Position numbers and translations under genes: made by a program
Origin: Polytrichum commune
Lineage: Eukaryota > Streptophyta > Polytrichopsida > Polytrichales > Polytrichaceae
Assembly (NCBI GenBank): GCA_950295325.1
Contig: OX485809.1
Coordinates: 2,480,001-2,544,000 of the forward strand
Length of the DNA: 64,000 nucleotides
Reading direction: 5' to 3'
Shown here: positions 19,900-33,119 of the stretch, piece by piece
Numbering within the stretch: the first letter of the stretch is position 1
Layout of the letters: every line of letters begins with the position of its first letter
The notes under the pieces: generated by a model
The model's database searches: none
What the model saw: only the letters and a program-made list of their open reading frames with translations
What the model was told of the DNA's origin: nothing

Positions 19900-22800
19900 A
19901 TGGAGGAGGAGGCGTTAAAGAAGAACACAGACTGTGTGTACTTTCTGGCGTCTCCCCTGACGTGCAAAAAGGTAAAATTACAACTATCACCCTTCAATTT
20001 TCCCCTTTTTTATTTTTTATTTTTTTCTCTACACAGCCTGAAGCATTCTTCGCATTTCTTTGGATTTCCAGGCACATTGCTTAGCTATTGTTCAGCTGTT
20101 GCGCCTGTCCTTCGAGTATGTGATATGAAAGTGTGGAAATCAAGGCATTAACCAATCTAGGTAACCAGGTAGACCTATTGGGGCAGTTGTCATTGAGACG
20201 ATTTTTGTTGCCTTTGTAGCATCATTGCCTTGAGTAGAGAGTCTAGTCTTCAGGTTGTTACTAGGCTATGCAATACTATTCCATCAAAATTTCCCAGCAG
20301 TTTATGATGAGTAGTAATGCAAAAACTCAAAATTTTCTAGCTAGTTCCTCAAGTTGGTTTCTCAAGTCGCATTGAACATGAAACATCAAAGTTTGGTTTG
20401 TGCTTTTTAGAAGGGTACGATGATCTTAAAGTAATGTTAGCTCAGCTATCAGGTATGGGTTTTGCAAAAGCAATGAGGTTACTTCTGCAAGGTCTTGATT
20501 ATATGGAAGTTATGAGCAGAGTGAGGCTTTCATTATTTAGTGCCATTTTTCTGAGGAAGTTTGGTTGAATGCTAATTAAGTTACCTAATTGATTGGCTGT
20601 AGTCACCATCAGTCCTGTATTCATGCTGTAAAATTATGATCATACTAGTTTGTTCTCGTTTGTATTTTTTTTTGTGCCTGATTTGACTTGTCTTGCTCCA
20701 ACAATAGCACACAACACATACTTTCTGACAAATAAGTGACTTTGTGTTTGTCACTCTTTGGGCTCCTGTTTGACTGTGAAATGTAAAATACATATAGTAT
20801 GTACGGTTTGATCCACAAATTGATAATAATTTCGCCTGACAGTCCTCTCGACAATCACTGATGTTCTCCTACTTGTGCAGGGCATTGAGTGTGAATTCAG
20901 GCATAGCGAAAATGCTCGAATCAATCCAAGGGACTGCTGGTATTGGCTAGGGGGCAAATGTTTGATGGTTGACTGTCCTTTTCGGCATCCTGTATGTTCC
21001 TTTCCCTATGCTTTTTTAATCTATTTCAGTAAGCTGGAAAGTCGTTAATCAGAAACTCTGGCTGACATCTTGCTAGGTGCTTTCTGGGAGTTTTGAGTTC
21101 TATTTAGGATCCCCATCTCCTATCTGAATATCTGCTGTATGGAGCTTGCTTGATTATCATGCTTTGGTAAGCATAGGACGTCACTACTTGTTAGCTTTCA
21201 AACTGTAGGTGATAAGCAGGTTTTGGCACTCTGGCACTTTGGTGCTGAAATGCTAATTTATTGATGTGACACATGGGATTTTTATATAACTCCTAACTAA
21301 TAAGTGACATGTGGCACTTTGCTCACACTTTGCTCACAATTTTGTTTAACCTGCTTGTCACCTGCGGGTAGTCTTCTTGGTTGCGGATTGCTAACTGATA
21401 GGCTGTTGGTAATGACTACTTTGGCAGCCTCTGGATGGGAGGCCAGTGACTGGTGGCGCCCCGATGGCCCCTCCTACCGGGACAGTTCCTGCCAGAGCAC
21501 CAGCAGTGACCAAGGCTTTAACTCCCTGTTTCTTTTTCTCCCAAGGTTATTGTGCCAAGGGGGACAAATGTCCATTTCAACATGGTGGGTCTACTGGCCA
21601 TGCCTCCAGTGGACAACAACCTGGGCCTAATATGAGAGCTTCAAAAACCGTTTATGCTGGGCACATGGTCAAAAAAACTGGAAACAATGGCCCAGCTGTT
21701 GCGAAGATGGATGAGGGAGCACAAGATGGTACTGGTGTCCCTGAAATGGGACCTGAATCATCTGTACTTCCCAATAAATCTCTGCCACAGGTGGAGAAAA
21801 AGGAAGGTCAACATGCAGGATCTTTATTACAAAATGGGTCACCGAAAGGAAGGCTTGAAGGAGTAGCACCCTTGAAGACCAATACTGTAGCCACAGCCGG
21901 GGCTGGGGCTAGCAGTAGATTGCGTGTACGCCAACTTCATTCCGGAGACGAACGCTTTTCAAATGGATTGAAAGGGGAGGACTGTTGGGAGGAATCATCA
22001 CCTGGTTTTGATGTCCTGGTGAATGTGGGCCCGGATCAAATGTACGATGAAGGTGGTCAATATCAAAGTGGGCATGAGGCAGAAGGGGAGCATGGAAGGT
22101 CTCAAAGGAGAGGACGGCGGATGTATCCAACCGATCAATTTGATGAGTATGGGAGTGACTATATGGGTGGGGTTGATCCGTCAGGGTTTGCTGTAGGGGG
22201 ACAGTATAGTCATGGGGGCTATCATGAAGATTATGGGCATGAAGGCCGTGATCCCATGCTTTATAACACACAAGGAATGCCGTTTGGCATGAGGGCCGAA
22301 GGTCCCGAAGGAGGAAGAGATAGAATGGTCTTGAATTTTGAAGTGGAAGGGGGTGGTAGGCTTGGGAAGGACCAAAAGCAAATGTTGAAGCGCCAAAGGT
22401 CAGATGGTCATCCGGCAGGGAAGAATGCCCGAAGGCCACGGATAGAGCCAGGGCAAGACAACTACTTTCTTAGGCGGATGCAAGAGGAAGCACAAAGGTC
22501 ACATGAGATGCACTTAAGGCAACAACTAGTCATGCAGCAACAGCAGGGTAAAGGCAAGCCAAATAATGGGAGGAGGCCAAATGACCGACTCTCAGCTGAG
22601 ATGGGAAGGAGGTTAGAACCAAATCCGAATCTGGAGAGTCTTGATAGAACAACACAAAATGGGGGCATGGGGCTGACCGAACAGGAAATGCTCAAGGGAG
22701 AATCTCACAGAGCTGGAGAAGGTGAAAAACATAGAATGGATATTGATAGGCGGTTACAATCCGAGGCTGCTATGGTTGTTGATGATCAAAAAGGACATCA

Positions 22801-23512
22801 AACCAAGCAGAAGAAAGAAGTGCCTCCTACGACTTTTGCAGGGCCCAAGTCACTTGCACAAATACTAGCCGAGAAGAGGAAAGCGACTACTGCAGTAAGC
22901 GTTGTGGAAAGTATTAATAGCCCTGTGGAATCACAGAAAAGAGATCAGAGTAGTAGTATAGACCTGACTCCCCATGGCAGTCCACCTGTTGACACAACAC
23001 CTGGGGAGGAAAGAAAGATAAGATTGGAAAAGGTTGTAGGTTATCCAGAGTCTACCAAGCCTGTAGCTTTTGTAGGACCGAAGTCTTTGAGTGATTTACT
23101 TCAAGCCAAACGCCAAGAAGGGAATGCAGTTTCGATTCGAAGTGAAATCACTCATGGAGGAGATGACAGTATGGTGCTTCCCTTGTCAGATACCAGAAGA
23201 AAAGTGACTAATGATGAATATGTCACAGCCATCAATGCACCTAAGCGCATGAACAATGAACCAGCTGAAAACAATGGGGATGAAGCACAAAATGACACGG
23301 TGGCAGGAGAGGAAGGCATAGACAATAGCATGGAGATTGATAACCTAACTTCGGATGCACATAGCTTAGGTGGTATTTATGAACTAAAGATTGACACAGA
23401 TGCTTTTGGACTTGAAAACAAGTCAAGCATAGACCTTGAAGAGGATGAGGAATACACTGTAGATGATGAGGACGATGATTTTGCAAAGAAGCTGGGAGGT
23501 TTCTTTTCTTAG
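19900..23512 (+). CDS. CCCH zinc-finger protein, C3H17/C3H44-like
   Basis: Three exons join in frame: 19900-19971, 20881-20991 and 21428-23512, giving 755 residues. The start is the ATG in gccaccATGG; the opening EEEALKKNTDCVYFLASPLT matches the plant C3H17/C3H44 family. Three CCCH fingers are visible: C12-C22-C28-H32, C43-C51-C56-H60 and C95-C103-C109-H113 (spacings X9-X5-X3, X7-X4-X3, X7-X5-X3). Such fingers bind RNA, and relatives are nuclear or shuttle between nucleus and cytoplasm. The middle is hydrophilic and Gly/Arg/Asp-rich with a QQQQ stretch. A motif GPKSLxxxLxxKR occurs twice, near residues 532 and 610. The C-terminal end is acidic (DEEYTVDDEDDDFAKK). Exon phases and stop are clean, so the gene looks intact. 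The exact RNA targets cannot be told from sequence. Confidence 0.92.
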
Positions 23513-25590
23513 CAGTAGACAGGATCTCCTCAGGTTAGGCTAGTGTCATGTGGAACTATTTGACATTGAGGAGATTGGATTATAATGCAGGTGGAAGCAA
23601 AATGGGTCAGGATTCACCTGCCTGTTTGACACTATTTTCTTGGGGACTTCCTATACCATCGAGAACGTTGGGTCAGTGATGTGGGAGTAGAGTAACCCAA
23701 TCCATCCATGTTCACCCTTGGTTGTGATTTCTAGTTTTTTGGGTATGTTCATATTGGAAAATCTGGGGAGCAATTTCTCCTTGTACGAGTTCATAATAAA
23801 ATGTAGGGTTGGTTCACTCCCTAGACTTGCCAGTTGTAGGGAGTGTAATGGTTGAGCAGCATTTGTGTCTAGGATCACACTCAGGAAATTTGTGGTGTGA
23901 GAAATTGTGGTTGGATTTGCTCGATGATATATATCCTAGTGGAATATATAGGTACAGTCTAGTGAAACTCATCAAGGTAACTCCAACTTGTTTTGCAACT
24001 ATCACAGGCTATGTGCATACATATGTGGCAGTAATCTGAGCATTCATAGTTGTTTGTGTATTTACAATTTGCAAGCAACTTAAAGAATGTGTAAACTGAT
24101 TCTACCTAGTATGAGATTCGGATGTTAGAAAGGCAATATTGGCCTGGAGTTTGTGAGCTTGTACCTGGGATTGGGCTTGGCTTGTGTACATAGATAAATG
24201 TACACGAGTGCTCATTTCTGCATGCAAGCAATTGGAATTCTTGCATATGGCTGCACTTATTAATTGGGTACAAGAGTTCAGCACTTGGATCATTTATCAC
24301 TGCAAGTGAACTATCTCTACATTTCAAAAGCTTGATTGCAAAAAACAATCATCAAAGGTTATCCTTTATGCCTCATGGTGTGTTCACAAAATTTTGCCAC
24401 TTGAAGAACATGTAACGTTTGGGACTTCCCATCATTCTAAGGTATTTATAAATTTGTCCAACCATTGCACGTTTCTCATCAACATTATTAGCAAAAAAAT
24501 TCAAATAGGTTAGTGAAAAACACCCAAATAATCCAAAAAGCCATCATTGGGTGTGCTACTAAGGCATTTCATTATTGAGTGTCTAACATTGGTCTTGTCC
24601 ATATGAGGAATAATTTTGACAACCTCTGTTTTTGGAGCTCTGTAGCTCTAATGAAGGAGTTAATTCAAGCTCTTCAAGTGGCAAAAGTGTGAATGATAAT
24701 AATTGTGAGTTTTAGGGGGGTGAACATATTTGGATAAAAAAGTAGTGCATGCCCAAAAGGGATGTTGTACTACCTCAAAGCTAAGATGATGACTCAGTAT
24801 GGGTGCCATAGTCAATCAGGGGCTAAGTTATGTGAAGTTGAAATCTTCCAAATGCCAAGTCAAACAAACGTGTCATGTATAGTTGAACAAGTCTTGATAA
24901 GGATATGTACTTGCTTACAATAAAATTGACTATACTAATGCAAATTGGGAAGGTTTCCTTGATATCTCTACAAGGGGGTACAAGTAATTATACACAATTT
25001 TGACTGCATTAATGTCAACTTATTGAGCACAATAATGTCAAAAAATGACACTCTCTCTTAATGAAAACTATAATTGTCACCAAGTTGACAAACGAATATG
25101 GCATTAAATCCATTGAATTTCCAGTAGTCTCAAAATGAACATAAATTTAGGAACCTACACTTAATTACATTGACAAAACAGCATTGTCAACTCCTTTAGA
25201 TAAATCTTCAGACTTTTAAGATAAGACTCAGAGCTGAAGAAAAGTGATGTATACACACACACACATACACATCATCACAACCTTCAAAAAGTGGCCAACT
25301 GCTGCATTGTCTGTACTGTGTCCTTTGCGCACTACATGTATCATAACTTCCAATGCAATATTCTGAGTGCTCCCAATTCCCATGCGGAATCGTGGATATT
25401 TCCGCACTTACTCGAAAGTCTGCACTAAGTTATGCTGCTCCAACTGGGCATCACTCAACCTTACCTCCAAATTCCAATAGACATTATTGGTCCGTGGGCC
25501 GCGACATTGAGGTTCACGTCAAATAAATGGCCTTGACTTCCTTGTCACCTGTTGAAAACCAAGCCACAAGGTGGTTTGCTCTTCTAGTGC
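23513..25590. other. Spacer between the CCCH gene and the protease gene
   Basis: The first 300 bp or so are likely the CCCH 3' untranslated region (aataaaatg near 23793). The rest is AT-rich with a CA microsatellite near 25252-25270 and no recognised gene. Confidence 0.5.
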
Positions 25591-25598
25591 CTATATAA
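25591..25598 (+). promoter_or_regulatory. Probable TATA box of the secretory protease gene
   Basis: CTATATAAG lies about 265 bp before the start codon. It is a good plant TATA match. The leader after it may contain a small intron ending in ctacacag near 25808. Confidence 0.55.
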
Positions 25599-25860
25599 GC
25601 ATCGCCAACTTCAGCTTCTTCCCACTGAGAACTACTGGCAACTACACCCAGCTGATGATTTTCTCACCCTTCATAGAGCCTTCCACTGAAAGGTGACAAT
25701 AGCATGTGGGTGAAGAGGCTCTTCATTTATGTTTGCTTTCATAGGAATATAATGTTCTTATCTATCTAATTGACCTTTGAACATTAGGTTTTCTTATATT
25801 TCTACACAGTTGAGAGTTTGTAAGGTCTCGGTGCTACATTTGTTGTGGTAGTGCTTACTA

Positions 25861-26559
25861 ATGGATCGCGGATCCCGTTTGGGATTAACTCTATTGGGTT
25901 TAGTTCTGACAAATATTTTTTCAGTTGGGATGTTTATTATGGGAGCCCATGCAACCACATTTCAGGTTACCAACAATGCGTTAGGCACTTCCGGAGGGCA
26001 GAGGTTCGACAAAGAGCTTGGGAACACGGCGATGCAAACAGTCTTGATGGACGCCACAAATTACATCCAGGACCAGTTTTCGTTGAGCACCCCAAAAGAC
26101 GTGGCAACTGTCACGCTCTTTGTGGACGACATGTCGGGAGTCGCGTATACTTCCAACAACGAGATTCACCTCTCCGCATCCTATGTGGACGGGTTCACGG
26201 GCGATTTGACGTACGAGATCACCGGGGTTTTGTACCACGAGTGCACTCACGTGTGGCAAAACAACAACGCGGGAGGGTCTTCAACTCCTGAGTTTTCAGG
26301 TACCATCGAAGGCATGGCCGACACCATTCGGATGCGTGCAGGGTGGGGTGCCAAGTCGTGGGTGCAAGACAAAACTGGGTCGTGGTATGCAGGGTACTCC
26401 AACACGGCCTATTTCTTCAACTGGATCGAGGATACAAAGAAGCAAGGCTTTATTAACGAGTTGAACCAGGATATGGCCAACCCATGGACCACCGATTTCT
26501 TCACGCAGATTATTGGCACCGACGTCAACACTCTGTGGCAGCAATACCAAAGTTCTTGA
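25861..26559 (+). CDS. Plant basic secretory protein (BSP), metalloprotease-like
   Basis: A single exon of 232 residues. An N-terminal hydrophobic signal (LGLTLLGLVLTNIFSVGMFI) ends in AHA, a good signal peptidase site, so the protein is likely secreted. The mature part shows VTLFVDDMSGVAYTSNNEIH, then HECTH at residues 126-130 (HExxH zinc-binding pattern) in the family context YHECTHVWQ, and IEGMADTIRMRAG downstream, all hallmarks of the plant BSP family. These proteins are apoplastic, are induced by pathogens or stress, and are grouped with zincin-type metalloproteases. The length is usual for the family. The GC content is higher than the surroundings. The frame is uninterrupted, and neighbours give no functional hint. 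Confidence 0.93.
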   Translation: MDRGSRLGLTLLGLVLTNIFSVGMFIMGAHATTFQVTNNALGTSGGQRFDKELGNTAMQTVLMDATNYIQDQFSLSTPKDVATVTLFVDDMSGVAYTSNNEIHLSASYVDGFTGDLTYEITGVLYHECTHVWQNNNAGGSSTPEFSGTIEGMADTIRMRAGWGAKSWVQDKTGSWYAGYSNTAYFFNWIEDTKKQGFINELNQDMANPWTTDFFTQIIGTDVNTLWQQYQSS

Positions 26560-28429
26560 TGAAATCATTAATTCTCCATAGTGCAGAATGTTTGGTAATA
26601 TTTTTGGTAAACACGTAAACACCAGTGTTGGACTGGTACACTGTTCACCTCTTCCTGATACCATAAACTTAACCAGGTATATATAATAAGCATTTTGTTC
26701 TACTTTAGAAATTTGGTACAGTACGGGTATTTGAATATAGCTTGTTTTAGATACTGTTTGGGTAGATTTTTTGATGACATAGGACACATTTTCAGTGACA
26801 TGCGTCAAGTACCCATTGACTCATACGCTTGTAGTGCATAACATGATGCAGGTCAGGTTTCACAATCATGCTACTTGCACAAATTGCACCAATATTGATA
26901 AAAGTACTTCAATCTTGATAGAGAAGTGATCTTTGTAAATTGTGCTTTCTGCCATTCCTTGACCTGATCCATGCATGATTCATGATATTTCTTCCATTAC
27001 ACTCCCATGCCTTCTGAACTGGTGAATATGACAAAACGCATACACAAATTCACATTATTCTTACTATTGCATTATCAATTGGTTATTCACTAAAATGTCC
27101 AATGGGTTTCCTTGTAAGTTTACTTAAGGATTTAAAGTATTATCGTTTCTTCAAAGAACCAACAACTGCAGTTGCAATATAACACCATACTTCATGAAAC
27201 CAATTGCATTTGTGAGATGTTTGGAGTATTTGAAGCTGATGATGTGCATGATCAAGACCTAGCGTTGGTGAAGACAATTCACAATGACAATAGTGGGAAA
27301 ACAACAATAGTCATCTTTCTTAATAAGATCAAACTGCCATGTAAGCATTTTAAAAATCATCTTCCGAAGAATAAACCATACATTTGATTATGGACTGGCC
27401 AATAATGAAGACTAGTCTGTTGTCAAAAAATTCCAACACTAGATCATCATGTGCTAGCTACAAAGATCCATATCTTGAATGAGCTTGGATGGGAGCACCA
27501 AGTATAGTAGTTTCAAGCTACATACGGGACACCCCTTCCAAAGACACCATAATTGGAAATTTTTGGTAGTCAAAAACTTAGATTTCATTGCAATCCATAA
27601 ATCAAACACCAACAACAAGAAAATATAAATTTGTGGTCTCACTGCAACCTCGACTTACCAAAGCTTTGGAGTCCAAGGTTGTATTATCAATATGGAGGAA
27701 ATTGATGATACTCGGGGTATTATTATGGCTCCCAACAACTTGCTTGCAATTCACAAATACAATGCAAAATTTGTTCAACATTGCATAGTTTGCTTTAGCT
27801 TGAATCTTGCCATGAAATGGTTTGTTGAGATTACAAATATGTACTAATTATACATGTTAGCTAATTTCACGGGTGTTACACGGAGACAATCAAAGGATTG
27901 GGGAAACTCCATTGTTTACATAATGCGTGTCCTAATCAACAAACACCGGATTATTTGATTTGTTTGAATATCATATTATAAACACCGGAATCAATGTGCT
28001 CTTGTAGAAATTCAACTACCAAGAATTTACATTCCAAACTCCGCGTGATTAACCTGAAACCAACTACAATGCCACATTCATACTCACTTTAGACCTCGCC
28101 TTAGTACCCATCATGAAATTTCAAAATCCATTCTTTTGGAACATGTTATGATCCTAGAATTCACTAAGTAATGTCATGTCTATAATGACCATTTTCTTCT
28201 AAACATAAGCTTTCTATTGCCCACACATCTTTAACTCTCATTTTGTCTCATTAATGGTTCAAGAAGATGTAGCTAGATCCAGTGTCACATGGACAGAGAG
28301 AAGTGAATAAACTCACTTGAAATATTATACTCTTGACACTACCCAATTGCATAACTTTAAAGCCAATATCGGAGAATTACAAAACAAAGCTATGTAGGTG
28401 AATAACTTGAGGAGTGACGAGTGAACTTT
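26560..28429. other. Spacer without recognised gene
   Basis: AT-rich. The first 150 bp are probably the BSP 3' untranslated region. Small frames (for example near 27172) have no recognised match. Confidence 0.5.
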
Positions 28430-29520
28430 ATCAAACATATAACATAACATAATAAAAGAGAGGAGAGGAGACGCAAGTGATGAGTCCAATGTTATGCCAT
28501 AACCTTAATCCACTCCTTGTAGATGTTCTTACTTTCTCATGTCCCAACCCCCTTGAAATCCTAGGATACATTTGGCGCTTAATACCATGACATGTAAGCT
28601 TGTCTTCCGACTTGGCTACCACTTCCCAATACACCTCGAGGACTTTACACTGAAGTTGCTCTCCGGCTCTCAAGAATTGTGCTCAAGTGCATAAATCTGA
28701 GCCATTTTATAAGATTGAATTTCTTGGGGTGAGAACAAGACCCTTTATTTGCACATGAAAGCACATGTTCTACTTCATATGTTGCACACATCAAAGACTG
28801 GCGGAAGGGGAGGTTGTACCCCGCCATTAGTTGTATATGACCGAAGAAGTAATACATAAAACATCATGAATATTTATTGTGCTTGGCAATTGCACACATC
28901 ATGCTACGACCCCTATCCTCATGGTTATATGAAATGGTCAAATCTACCATGGTATTAGCTTTCTATCACCTTGGACCTTTAACTTTATGTTGGTAATACT
29001 TACAAACATTTGTTGCCCAATTTCATAAGAAACTTCTCGTCTCTTCTCGTCTCTTCTCGTCATCATAGTATTTTTGCCATTGTTGCACAACAATTAGATC
29101 TCTCTTGGCTTGGTTAGTTACATCAAACATATTCTCAACAAAAAAACATTTATAGCATGGATTTGACACTTGTTAATCCATGTACTTGGTGTCACGGAAA
29201 GTCGCCTTGTGTTTAGAAAAATCGGAGTATTTTGAATAGACTCTTGCCAATAGTCATTTATGTGAAAATCCTACCATAGGAAAACATTCATCCTAGTCAT
29301 CTTACATTGAATTTATATAATGTCACAACATGTCCTCAATGACGCGATTTATCCGTTCCGTTCTATGGTTTTGAGAATGAAATGTGGTGGACATAGCCAA
29401 CCTTGTCCCCAAAAGACCATGCAATGAAACCAAAATCTACTTGTGAATCTAACATCCTTGTCGAGAAGAAGTCTATGGGCGATGAAAACAACTTCTGGCT
29501 TCTGGTGAGGCCACGTTGCC
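28430..29520 (-). mobile_element. Ty3/Gypsy retrotransposon fossil, integrase to C-terminal part
   Basis: On the - strand HGLLGTRLAMSTTFHS followed by TERINRVIEDML is the conserved segment of a Ty3/Gypsy integrase. Sequence downstream on that strand is compatible with the C-terminal end of the same polyprotein. No long terminal repeats were identified. It is old and heavily broken. A short ttctcgtctc repeat lies at 29035-29064. Confidence 0.6.
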
Positions 29521-30618
29521 TGTGTATTCTCGACCGTCGGATTTGACCGATGTAAGATCTCCACCGTTCCTGCCACCACTCATCCACTGCATCCACGTTG
29601 TTCCAAATCTACTAATCCTAGTATCTTTGTATTCCTCTCATTTTCTGTCTTCCCTGTGTGTTTCTTCGCCTACGCCTCACTCTTGTGTTTTCCCTCGTCT
29701 TTCTTGCTGCTGCTGCCGGTGCTGCGGATTCCTTGCTACACTAAGGTAGACACCAACTCGCCGCCGAATCGCCGCCGAAATGTCTCTTTGAATCCCTCTT
29801 CTTTCAGCGACTGTCAAAATGAGGTAAGTCTCCGACCTTGCTGTTGATTTTTTTACCCGTCTTTGGACCCTTATTTGTGTTAACCAACAACAAGCAGGTT
29901 CAATTCTTAGAATTCATTCCGATGAAGAGAAGCTCCGTCATTGGACTGTGAAGGGACTTCTAATTAGCGACCAATTTCGAGCAATGTGGGCATGTAGAAT
30001 TATCGTTTGCCCTTAAGTGCGACAATTTCGTCCCTGTGGATTTGATCTGATTAGAAGCCCGAAGCAATGGAATTGGTCGGCATCGAGGGTGTAGGGATTA
30101 TATTCACACATGCGACGACATTAACGTAATCGGCAATGCGTGCATTTTGGTCCTCGATCTTCTTCTGTTGCGTCAACCCATTCGATCTGTTGTGTACAAC
30201 TATTGGGCTTCAAACTTTTGGCAGAGCTAAAGTTGATGCGTTGCAAGATAAAAAGTGCAGCTTTTTGCATGTCTGCTTGCCATTTTCGCCAGTTTTTCTA
30301 GAGTTGGGCACTAAGTTCCCAGGCACTGAATCCAATTGCCCCTCACCCTTGTGCATGAGTTGCTTTCTTTTGCGGTCTAAGAGCGGCCGGGTTTTAGACC
30401 ATCTGTGCACTGAGGGTTAGGCTGTTTAGTTGCAGTTCAAATGTAACTCTTGGATGCAGCCATGTCTGAGAGAGAGAGAGAGAGAGAGCTCGCCTTGAAA
30501 GCCTGTGCGGACTCCTCGCTAACTTGTTACTGTGCTTAGGTTATTTGTTTATACATACATATGTAAAGAAACCCGGCCCGGGCGCTGGACTCCTCACTTA
30601 CCCTGCTTTCAGCACAAG
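29521..30618 (+). other. 5' leader region of the UBR-box gene
   Basis: Contains pyrimidine-rich sequence and a plausible leader exon ending in caaaatgag before gtaagt at 29823, as well as a GA microsatellite at about 30470-30488. This composition is typical of plant 5' leaders. No TATA box is asserted. Confidence 0.4.
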
Positions 30619-30821
30619 ATGTCTTTCAGCACGCCCAAGCGGACAGGTTTTGTCGAAGCAGGAAAAACTCTCAGGGAGCTTAGCTGCCAAATGTGTGGTG
30701 GGGAAGATCTTGACACTTATCTTGAGGAGTATCGCTCACAGGGGCAGTCTCAATGTACCAATGTCTGGTCTAAAGGGAATATAGCCTATCGCTGCCGCAC
30801 TTGTCAAACCAAGGACTCCAG
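30619..30821 (+). CDS. UBR-box (N-recognin-like) first coding exon, partial gene
   Basis: The exon starts at ATG 30619 (MSFSTPKRTGFVEAGKTL) and ends at CCAG before gtgcta at 30822. It encodes ELSCQMCGG followed by CTNVWSKGNIAYRCRTC, the start of a UBR zinc box, the domain that reads N-degrons in UBR1/UBR3/PRT6-type E3 ubiquitin ligases. The rest of the box (the CxxC..H part, which would follow as AICVPCFQ.GNH) was not found within the window, so the gene is either truncated or has a distant next exon. A full UBR ligase exceeds 1,500 residues, so this is only a small part. Confidence 0.65.
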
Positions 30822-33119
30822 GTGCTATTTAGAATATTTCCATATATATAGTACCAGTGTTTTTGTTCCTTTGGAGTTTGTCTCTCAATTTACTCTTTGC
30901 AATGGTTTGTCGTTCGATCATGTATTTCAAAGCCATAGTTTCTAATTTGACCATAGTCTCTTAAGTTGGAGAATTGGAGTGCTTGCAGTTTTGTGGGGTC
31001 ATTCTGCTCTCTTGCAGGTGTATATTGTACGAACATTGACAGATGAGTTTCTTGCAAAAATATGTTTTGAAAACTTCTGCGAATCGAACCTCATAATCAG
31101 AGTAATGTGCTCTACAGGTGGTGAGGGTTTTGTACAGTGTGTCTCTTCGAGGGTTTTAGGGTTTAGTGTAATATGCACGTTATCATCGACTTTGCGTTTA
31201 TTCTGAGTAGGATGTCCAAGTAGTAGTTTTTTTGAACTCACTGATAAGTGGAATGGTTTCTTGATGTTGCACTACCAAGAATTTGAGTTTTTGCTCACTT
31301 CGTGTATGGATCTCCTTGTATCCAATTTCAGATGAATTTCTGGGTGTCTGAACATGGCCTCTATCGTCAATTGGTCTGTATTTGATCGCCAGAGGTCATC
31401 CGATTATGCATTCTCTGTTCAGATTGGATCGATGTCAGTAGGGTTTCAAAGTTGGGGTCTAGATTTGTGTGGCATAGAAAGATTGTGTTGTGAAGGTTGG
31501 GAGCCATTGGCTACTGGAGTGTGTAAATTTTAGAGTTCTCTTCTTCGGAATCGGATATAATGGATGTTACTTATTTGTTTGTGGATTGGTTTGTCCGTGT
31601 GCTGTCCCTGTTCAGGCCTTTCATTTGGAGGTAGTACAAATTGGAACATACCATCTACAGATCCCTTGCAAGCACCGATATTGTTGAGTCTAATTGAACG
31701 ACCTCCACGATAGAGAACTCCTAGCGGGCATCATTGGCACATGACTCTCGACAAAAAATTGTGAAAAGAATGTAAGTTTGAGTTGCAGATTGTGGTTCGA
31801 GGCAGACATAGTATATGCTGACAGAGTTTATATAGACAAACACAATGCGTGGCCCTCCTGTGATAATTTAAAGTGTGTGATTACGAGAATAGGCATTGTT
31901 TTGGGATTGTGTGTTTCCCTCATATTTTAGAAATATAAGCAAAATTGGGCAAGGAAAATATGGTCTGGTCAAAGTATACGTTTGGAACGTATTGTACAGG
32001 TATGTTGGAACCAGTTCTCAGGTTATGGAGGTGGTGGAGAACTATGTCCGAGGTTAAGCATAGCATTGGAATGGCATGTTTACGAGAACATGTCTAATTA
32101 ATGTGGATAATCCCTTTCCGATGAAAGTCATGGTAAATTATGGCCAGGAGCAATTTTAAGGAGGCAACCGAGAAAGCCAAGAAGGAAACCTTTGTCGGTC
32201 TTTAAGCTTTTTTGTCGCTCAGGGTATCCCAGTTTAAAATTCTGTTTAGAAGCTGCAGAAGAATAGGTCAAATTGTTGCAACATTGTAACATTGCGAAAC
32301 CACCAGTTTGGTGATTTTGGTGTTTGTCATTAAGATGTGTGAACCTATAATGGATACTTCTAACGTTTTACTTGCTTCTGATGGGTGGGAGAATACAAAC
32401 TCAGTGCAGCCAGCGCAGTTTAGTGTAATAATCATGTGCACAATGTGAATTAATTCTGAATCTAGAAATCCAAGATGCTCAGTGACATTGAATAGTGGAC
32501 ATTGCATCGGGCATAAAATGGCAAGTGGTTGTTCATAGGTGGACTCTGGTCCACCTCAGCCACTTTTCTTCAGCCACTTTTCTTCGTGTGCCTGTTTTAT
32601 GTCTGCACACACCCATTATACCCACAACTAGAGATGTCTATTTCAGAACATCAACCATTTTGGTTCGATATATGTTGTGCCACCACCGACCTTTAGACAT
32701 TGTTATAATGTCAGTATTTGTATACTCAAAAGGATTCATGTGCAAAGCAGACTTGCTATGCTTTGTTTTAGTGTAATATGCACGTTATCATTGACTTTGC
32801 TGTGTTGACTGTTTTCATAAATGAAGGTGTAATTTATCTACACAATTCCATTTTGCATATTATTTTGAGTGGTCAGCGAAGATTGGCAATTTGCATGAAG
32901 ACAATTTTGGGGCACTTTTTGAAGTGGTAAGGCTGGGTTGTGGTTGGCCAGTTACTGCAACGATTGTAGGGACCTTGATTTGTGCCGTGACCCTGCGCTT
33001 TCAGAACATAATTGTCTCAGCTTGTGTTGCATTGTGAGGCTCACAGCTCCTAGATCGCATTCTTCTTGCGCAAGTGTTCTCGGTCAGGAGATGTGCTTCA
33101 AAGCACAATACTGCAGGGG
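30822..33119. other. Possible long intron or spacer after the UBR exon
   Basis: No coding exon was recognised. The phrase tttagtgtaatatgcacgttatca occurs at about 31164 and again near 32767, and a weaker form near 32421. The part 31268-31600 is duplicated at 38519-38840. Confidence 0.4.
31268..31600 (+). repeat. Duplicated segment, copy a (partner 38519-38840)
   Basis: About 320 bp match in direct orientation at high similarity, for example cttcgtgtatggatctcctt, ctctatcgtcaatt and agccattggctactggag in both. A third, short copy of the beginning (ctaccaaaaatttgagttttt) is at 40801. The segment is non-coding. Confidence 0.85.

Noticed and set aside
21909-22439. 176-residue - strand ORF
   Set aside because: Antisense shadow of the CCCH exon; composition rich in His and Pro follows from the sense Gly/Asp codons.
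26296-26808. 170-residue - strand ORF
   Set aside because: Antisense of the BSP gene continuing into its 3' flank; no signal of its own.
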